The notes under the pieces are model-generated. The model was given only the letters and a program-made list of their open reading frames with translations. It did no database searches and was not told the DNA's origin. The position numbers and the translations under genes were made by a program. Positions 57,291 through 64,000 of a DNA stretch of 64,000 bases are shown here, piece by piece; position 1 is the first letter of the stretch, and the number at the start of each line of letters is the position of its first letter. The stretch is from Apostichopus japonicus (Eukaryota > Echinodermata > Holothuroidea > Aspidochirotida > Stichopodidae), in NCBI RefSeq assembly GCF_037975245.1, contig NC_092575.1:8278001-8342000 (forward strand), in the 5' to 3' direction.

Positions 57291-59399
57291 CTGAAAGAAA
57301 GCATTTAGAATTCACACTACAATACCTCAGTGACTTGTCATTTTCAGCAAGAGCACCAATGGTGCAGAAATTCATACAACATTAATAATGGTATGAAATA
57401 AGTTTCAATTCCAAGCACCTCATTTCATCCACTAATCAAAACTCACTATTACCTTTTGTTGAGTAACTTCTGCCTAGTGATAGTTCAAAGCAGTTTTAAA
57501 TTTGTTAATGAAGTTTTACTTGCAATGTAATAACTTAACAGTAGTAAGCAATTTTTCAAATTAGGGTGGAAAAAGTTTTCAAATAACAGGTTAAAGTCTC
57601 AATGTGTGTTTGTTGATGAATTTCGGAACACAAACTTCTGAAGCAGATTGAATTTTTTTTTCTTCTAATTGCACTCTGACCAGGTGGGTTTAACTGAGAA
57701 AAGGTGTCTCAATCGAAAGAAAGAAATTTACTTTCTGTTGCCCTTATGGCGTGACGATTTACCATAAAATCACTGCGACCGTGCATATCAACATGTTCAT
57801 TACACAAATGTAACCTATATACTCGTATCGTCCACTTTTTTCACCCAATTCATCGAGGAAACGTCTGAAAACACTTGTTTATTCCTTGCAATGGAAGGAA
57901 ATGACCAATTTCGCAAGCTACAGGTACATTGGTAAGACCGAAAAAAGATATATACTATTCAAGAAAATGGACCTAACACAGGCTAGCACAATTGGCCTAA
58001 CGGTCATAAACAAAACAGAGAGATTTGACTGGCCCATGATTGGTTGGGCGAGGCTTGCAAATTTTGAATAAAGTTTGTAGAATCTATGGACTCATTACAA
58101 AATCAGCTAAAAAATGTTTAACGACAGATAACTCAATACAAATAATGATTATTAATAAGAAAATTGCATAGAACGGTGTTATTTTCACTGAGCTTTTAGG
58201 GCAGAAAGCTGGAAAAGTTGAGGTTAAAATTTGGCAAACACACATTGAGACTTTAACATCACCTGCAGATAACTATTCATCTAAAATTACCAAAACTACC
58301 TCCCAATTGCCCTCTTTTAACCTCAAATGATGTTTGATATCCACAGAAAACAAAAGGATCTTACAACCAATAAGGTGGACCCAATTACCAAGAATGAGGT
58401 TCATATAAGGCTAACTTATTACTTTTGCAATGTTTACAAAGCTTTTAAGCATTGACCTCTGTTGATTGCAAATGACCTTTGAACTCCAAAGAAAATAAAA
58501 CAGCCAAGTACTTAACATACAGACAGAGCTGTAATGATGAATTCCTACAATAAAAAATCAAATTTGTAAAATACCCCTGCATATATACAAAAGTAGTTCT
58601 ATTAGGCACTGTGTTATATCTGGGGAGTAATTGATCCGGTATCGCAAAATGGAATACAGTAAAACTGATATAAATATGTCCCATCCAGAGTATGATAAAA
58701 GCAGTAATACCTCACACTGAATTGAACAGTTTAATTGCAGTGAGATGTTGGGCAACTTGCTAACTGTATGAATTCTGCAATATCCTGTGATTTGATTTAT
58801 TGACCTCTGTGAAACTTGGGTCCCCACACAGAACATTGAGCTTACTTATAGTCACCTCAATGTTGCTTTTGAGATAAGTATACTATGTAAATTTAGAAGT
58901 TTTGATCGTGTTGAACTCAAGTAACCTTTACCAAAATCACTCATTATTTCAACTAACTCTTCTTTCCTCAGCTTGTATTACAACATTTTCAGACTTATGC
59001 TTCTGATAAATGCAAATTTTGGTATTGTTTCTTTTTGTTTTGCTGTACCTAACCGGCTACTATAGCTAGGTCTAACCTTATAGCAAATGTTGTGCCTATT
59101 TGCCTAGCAGCCAGCTGAATACGAGAAACGCATCATATTATTCACACAGGAGTGAGACGAATAAGGAGTACAGTAGTGTTCTCCACTGATCCAAATGCTG
59201 GAGGAATTTAAGTAAGTGCTTCATTTCATTCCCCCAGCAGTCAGATGATGTAGGGCTAACAATGGTATTATTCCCTTTGCAGCTAGATGCATAAGTTTAC
59301 TTTAATGGAAGGAAAAGGATCAGGAGGGATATGACGTCCCCATCAAAAAAAAAATCAACACAGAAACCTCAACTCCTATTGCAATTCTTAACATAACCA
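57291..59399. other. Upstream of the sulfotransferase coding region, nothing recognised
   Basis: Must hold a 5' UTR exon and promoter of the sulfotransferase, here or further up, but I cannot place them. An AGTTCAAAGGTCA-like site lies in reverse near 58475-58487. Confidence 0.4.
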
Positions 59400-60070
59400 T
59401 CCATAGCATTCTTAAAACCATTTACACTTTGACATTCCTTTCTATCACAAACATTTGAGAAAAGAAGTTCTTACAGACATTTAATCTACTGCAAACCTTT
59501 TGCAACTTTAAGACAAAGACCTAGGGGGAAGAAATGCTTCAAGGTCATTAATGTAAGCAACAAATAACAAAGGAGGGAAAGCCGAGCCTAGAGGAACACC
59601 ACAGCAGACCTCCTGCAAAGACGAAGTTTAACCACTGATAACAACCCTTTGCTTTCTTACGCATAGCCTAATCTGAATCCAAGTTACTGTAACAAGTCAC
59701 CACCTGTACCAAATCCTCCTAACTTCAGCAAAATCCACTGAGGGGATACTGTACCTTATCAAAAGCCTTCTGAAAATCCAAGAAGATGAAATGTATAGCC
59801 TTTTTGTCTATCCAAGAATTAGTACGCATCTTCGATAAATTCAAGATTATTTGTTAGACAAGATCTTTTTGTGACAGAAGTCATGATGAGATTACCAAAG
59901 TTTATCAGTATCAATGTGCCTGACAATATTTAGACTTTTTAACAATGGATTCAGAACCTTACACACAACACTACGCATAAGTATCACTGCCTTATTATTC
60001 ATCAAGCTGCTGGGTGAATTTACAAGGAAAGTCCAGTCAGTGTTACTCAAGAGAAGGATATAGAAATTGT
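59400..60070 (-). pseudogene. LINE reverse transcriptase fragment
   Basis: On the minus strand: VLNPLLKSLNIVRH, then a frameshifted DFQKAFDKV-type block, then CCGVPLGSAFPPLLFVAYIN near 59565-59605. These are reverse transcriptase motifs of a jockey/CR1-like LINE. Multiple stops and frameshifts. Confidence 0.7.
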
Positions 60071-60119
60071 ACCTAAAATTAGAAAGTTGAATTTTGTCAC
60101 AGTACTGTTCTGAATTGTG

Positions 60120-60381
60120 AATATCGGTATGTATGTATGTATGTATGTATATGTGATCTTCCCGCAAGCAGGAACTCACAAAAGAAGCCATGGAGGGTTT
60201 TAGACACGCAAGCTGACCGAAGCCAATCTCTCGGCACACATCCATTTAACGTCCATGTCGGGAAGTTGTTATTGAACAACACCCTTGCCAGACGACACAC
60301 ATTGCTGTCGGCGGGGAATCGAACCGGGGATCTCATGACTGGGAGACGCCGGCGTTAACCACTAGGCTATACACTCCGCCT
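60120..60381 (-). mobile_element. tRNA-derived SINE
   Basis: The minus strand begins GGCGGAGTGTATAGCCTAG. An A box, TAGCCTAGTGGTTAACGCCG, lies at 60369-60350, and a perfect B box, GGTTCGATTCC, at 60325-60315. A tRNA-unrelated body follows, ending in a (CATA)n tail at about 60126-60150. Its polymerase III promoter looks intact. Confidence 0.85.
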
Positions 60382-60389
60382 TTTGTATC

Positions 60390-61785
60390 TTTTGTATCGG
60401 GTGATTTGTATCTCCCACAACAGGCTGAGTCTTGTGTTGAAAGGAATGTGGAAGATCTTCAAACCAGGCCTATCAGTTATTCCCTCCAGTTTCAAAGAAT
60501 GTAATGTAAATAGCAATTGCTTTTTACTTCATAACCAAGTAACAATATTGTGTACTCTCATTGGTAGACTAACTGCCGGATGAACAGATCGGTACCACAT
60601 TGCTATTCACCGGGTTGCAGAATAAAATATCCACAACACTTTATAAGCTAGTCTAAGTTGGCAAAACCCTAAATTGTTGCTTGGTGTGTAGTAGGCATCC
60701 AAACAAAATTAGATTATGGGATCAAGTCCCCTCTTTCCTGGTTGGATTCTTCCATTTATTTATTTATTTAATTGGGTTTTCATAGCATCAAAGTTATTTT
60801 GTTGTTCTCAATGTATTTGGAGAAGGACAAGTCACATCCCATATGTCTTTTAATCAATGAAATAAAGTTAGTAAGAGATTTAACTACTACAGTAGTTGGG
60901 TGTTTTGTCAGTCTCAAATTGAGAATGACATTTCACAAACATTATACTAGGGCCTACAGTTAAAATAAATACAAGAATCTGAATGGGGATAGATCGGACT
61001 TGATCTGGTTTAACAATTTTGAACTTGAAATATCTTATGAAATGCATGAAGTTACATTTTACTACTTTCAACTGAACACTCAGGTCGTACGCATTGCCTT
61101 CCTCATTTCCGTACTGCTGCCACGAACAGAACAGTCCTGTTGCCTCAATTCGCGGAACTAACCCTTATGTTAAACTTACAAGCACCACTCGTTTATAGAG
61201 TATAAACTTAGTGCGAAATAATTTTCAACTTATCATCCTTGATTTCAATTATTAGTATTATTATGTTATCACCTGACGTATGTTAGCACAAAATCATTAG
61301 CATCAAATCAAGTAGACGGACCCGGTAAGAAGAAATATCACAGAAACTCTAGATATTGGTTGACACGACGTAGTACCAGTAGGCTGTGCTGTTTTCATAT
61401 TGTGTTAGTTACTATGTGTACTGGAAGAAGATAATACTTACTAGTTTATTGCTGGACAATTGATATGATACCGGAATGTGTGTATATATGTTGAAGGGAA
61501 ACAGCGTATTCCAGATCTCCACGAACTAATCTTCAACTAAAAAAATAAACTGACACAATACAATATTTATTTCATTCCAGGCTATACTAATAAAATGTAT
61601 TGATCCGAGTGGTTGACAAGTGACACTCATGAAAACTAGCTATTGCTTGCCAAATTTTCAAAGCTGGTGGATACCGTCGTCCAGGTGTGCGAGTGATCAA
61701 ATGCCGCTCGCCGTCCGATCATCTGGAAAAGTGATGAATGGTCAATTTATGATTGGGATATGAAACTAATCGGAAGTTAGTTAAT
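60390..61785. other. Nothing recognised
   Basis: AT-rich sequence; short open frames only. Confidence 0.5.
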
Positions 61786-61789
61786 ATAT

Positions 61790-62470
61790 AGGGGTGTTAC
61801 TAAAACGAATGACAATTGCGTTACACATAACGAATGACAATATGTTGTACACAATAAAAAATTGCGTTGACTAAAACGAATGACAGTGAATGATAGCACA
61901 GTCTGCACAGACATTTGCTTCAACCGGATATCCCAGTTCAGACTTCGCAAACCGAGTGACCGCGAAGTGCGTGGCTTTACAGATCTAGTAAAGTACGGAC
62001 AAAATACAAACTCACCTTATAGTAAGCGAAATTGTAAGTCTGATTTTAAAAAGTAAATTTAACGTCATTTTCCCGATATTATAATCTTGAAACGGCTAAA
62101 AATTCAGGAAGAGTCCGTATATTGGACATTTCTATGAAAATTTTTTTTATTAAGGGGGGGGGGGGTGCAAAAGGGACTGGAAAAGGAGAAAATTTGCGCC
62201 AATTATGTAGCTACTCTGTAACAGTGGCGTAGGGAAGTGATGGGCATGGGGGCGGAAATTTTCCCCAAAAAATCGGAAAATCGGGGTTAAAATCGCAATG
62301 ATCCGAGTTTTTACTCCACTCCGTTAATCATTCTATCTCTTCTCACCACCGTCCTTCGTTGTCATTCGTTGTCATTCGGTGTCATTCGCTGTCATTGGCG
62401 AATGATAATTAACCCTGTACAAAGTCAATTGTCATTCGGTCATTCGCTGTCATTCGTTTTAGTTTATCCT
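61790..62470. mobile_element. DNA element with iterated ACGAATGACA motif
   Basis: The left end reads AGGGGTGTTACTAAAACGAA and the right end is its approximate complement (TTCGTTTTAGTTTATCCT). ATAT on both sides may be a 4-bp duplication. CGAATGACA occurs about three times near the left end; its complement, TGTCATTCG, occurs about six times on the right. A fragment with a hAT-like end, CAGTGGCGTAGGGAAG, is nested at 62224. Confidence 0.65.
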
Positions 62471-62896
62471 ATATATAGTGCTGCTGCATGGGTATGCTAA
62501 TACTGCATGTACCGGTCGTGGCAAGACGCAAAAAGACGGATGGCATTAGAATGGCCTACCGTGCCCCCCCCCCCCCGGATCCTACCATATTACCATGGTG
62601 ACATCTAGTATAGTCCAGACATCCAGAAAAATGATGTTAACATTAAACATTTTGGATTGCAAAGTGACGTCATCTTTGATGACGTCATCAAAATTTGAAG
62701 AAAAAAATGGCAAAATTTATTTTACGCTAGTGAGATGGCAAATAACATCCGCTATTCAAATAACTTGTTTTGAAACCAAAATGCAACTTAATTCTCGAGA
62801 TATGATTATATTAGTAAAACAATTTGTATTGACTTGTGTGTAATATTGCTATTTCAAATGCGATTTGCTCAATTTATCTTTTTGAGAACTTTTTTC

Positions 62897-63648
62897 GGGG
62901 GTGTGTCTAAAACGAAGACCTCTAAAACGAAGATCGAAGACAGAAGACTGGTGAATTCTCTAAAACAAAGACATCTAAAACGAAGACCGAAGATAGAAGA
63001 CTGGAAAAATCGAAAACAAATAAAGATGTCTTCGTTTTTCGATCTTCGTTTTCGAGAATCGCAATATAGGCAAATCTTGAAAAGGAAGACCGAATAACGA
63101 AGACCTGCAATAATAATAAATTAAAACACATACAATGGTCATGAACTCTCCGAGTAGATCATATAAGGTTTAATGGCCGTGTCAGCCCTAGGGACGGGGG
63201 AGTGGGGATTATGAAACTAGTAGTTCGTGCACGGTAAGGAGCAAGTCATTAAAGCTTATGAGCATCAGTACAACTGTGATCTCTTTCGGCTTTTTCAAAA
63301 TTACCATTGGCTTTATTTGTCAGGTTTCCTGATCTCTTTTTCTTCAAATTGTCTGTCTCATATTCTTTGGGAAATAAACATTTAAGAAGCATTTCACCAG
63401 TATAGTTGCAGATACGACACGAATTTAGCTTGAAATAACGAAGTCTTCGTTTTTCGATCTTCGTATTCGAGATTTGCAGTGTAGGCAAATCTCGAAAAGG
63501 AAGACCGAATAACGAGGACCTGCAATAATAATCATTTAAAACAGATACAATCGTCATGAAACTCTCCAAGTAGTATAAGGTTTAATGGCCGTGTCAGCCC
63601 TAGGGACGAAGTCTTCGCTTTTCGATCTTCGTTTTCGAGATTCGCAAA
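62897..63648. repeat. Cluster of AAAACGAAGACC motifs and 170-bp direct repeats
   Basis: The left end, GGGGTGTGTCTAAAACGAAG, resembles the end of the 61790 element. CTAAAACGAAGACC-type motifs recur from 62905 to 62990, and inverted CTTCGTTTTCGA motifs follow. A 170-bp unit occurs at 63025-63195, again at 63440-63607, and directly after that a truncated third copy (63608-63648). Between units 1 and 2 a minus-strand frame encodes SCRICNYTGEMLLKCLFPKE, which I cannot assign. Confidence 0.65.
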
Positions 63649-63654
63649 AGCTGT

Positions 63655-63865
63655 CTAGAACGAAGGTCTATGATCGACAAGCTCACAAGCATGTCCCGAG
63701 TGTATTGTGGAGACATGTTGTTCACTGCTTTATAGACCATCAGCAAACCTTGACATCAAGAAGCTGCCAGTAAAGATTCCTCAGTATAGGTGTTATTATG
63801 TGCTCTCTTCGGAATACGAGTGGTAATTCTGGGAGCTTTGTTCTGTACAACTTGCAGTTTAGCAA
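63655..63865 (-). pseudogene. LINE reverse transcriptase C-terminal remnant
   Basis: The minus strand reads KLQVVQNKAPRITTRIPK, then, past a stop, LMVYKAVNNMSPQYTRDM. This matches the order of the C-terminal region of jockey-like polymerases. Short and broken. Confidence 0.5.
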
Positions 63866-63867
63866 TC

Positions 63868-64000
63868 AGTAGCGTAACTCCGATTGGCTCGGACCGTGCT
63901 GAGCCGGGGGCCCCGACCAAAAGGGGGGCCCTGCTATACTGATGCACAGAAAAAGGGTACCTATTTGGAAAGGAAGGGCCCGTTTTTACTGGGAAACAGA
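63868..64000. mobile_element. Possible hAT-like element cut off by the window end
   Basis: Begins CAGTAGCGTAACTCC, like the ends of the CAGTGGCGTA elements. G and C runs follow just inside. The other end is outside the window. Confidence 0.4.

Overview
This is animal nuclear DNA. Genes are split by GT-AG introns, and the rest is AT-rich, repeat-dense sequence with many short DNA transposons, LINE fragments, SINEs and satellites. The gene content (a 412-codon phosphatidylserine decarboxylase, a WSCD-type sulfotransferase, a trypsin) and the style of the repeats suggest a marine invertebrate, most likely an echinoderm. The species guess is inference; the rest is read from the sequence.

Layout. 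(1) 568-3895, + strand: the last three coding exons of a trypsin-like serine protease. Its upstream exons, including the one with the active-site His, lie outside the window. (2) 3.9-10.3 kb: repeats, including two copies of an 8-bp-TSD element, a LINE fragment and an element with 6-bp TSDs. (3) 10306-39747, + strand: a complete mitochondrial phosphatidylserine decarboxylase gene (PISD) in eight exons, one of them an alternative N-terminal exon at 27067-27372. It spans about 29 kb because its introns are full of inserted elements. These include a 2.93-kb DNA transposon at 31873-34802, nested hAT-like elements at 20.2-21.5 kb, two U2 snRNA-headed repeats, and satellites with 23-bp and 35-bp periods. 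(4) 47611-57243, - strand: a six-exon type II membrane sulfotransferase of the WSCD family, with a coiled-coil stem where WSC domains would be expected. One of its introns holds a nearly perfect inverted repeat with arms of about 370 bp. (5) 57.3-64 kb: no gene recognised, but LINE fragments, a tRNA-derived SINE and two elements with iterated subterminal motifs.

The three genes are not a functional unit. PISD makes phosphatidylethanolamine from phosphatidylserine, the sulfotransferase should act on glycans in the Golgi, and the trypsin is probably secreted. All exon joins given here were checked for GT/AG boundaries and matching phase, and every one keeps the reading frame.

The most unusual material is: (a) a PISD alternative first exon that joins at the same residue as the human lipid-droplet isoform; (b) several DNA elements whose ends carry a short motif repeated many times in inverted orientation, with a different motif in most elements; (c) a repeat that begins with the 5' domain of U2 snRNA; and (d) the long intronic hairpin in the sulfotransferase gene.
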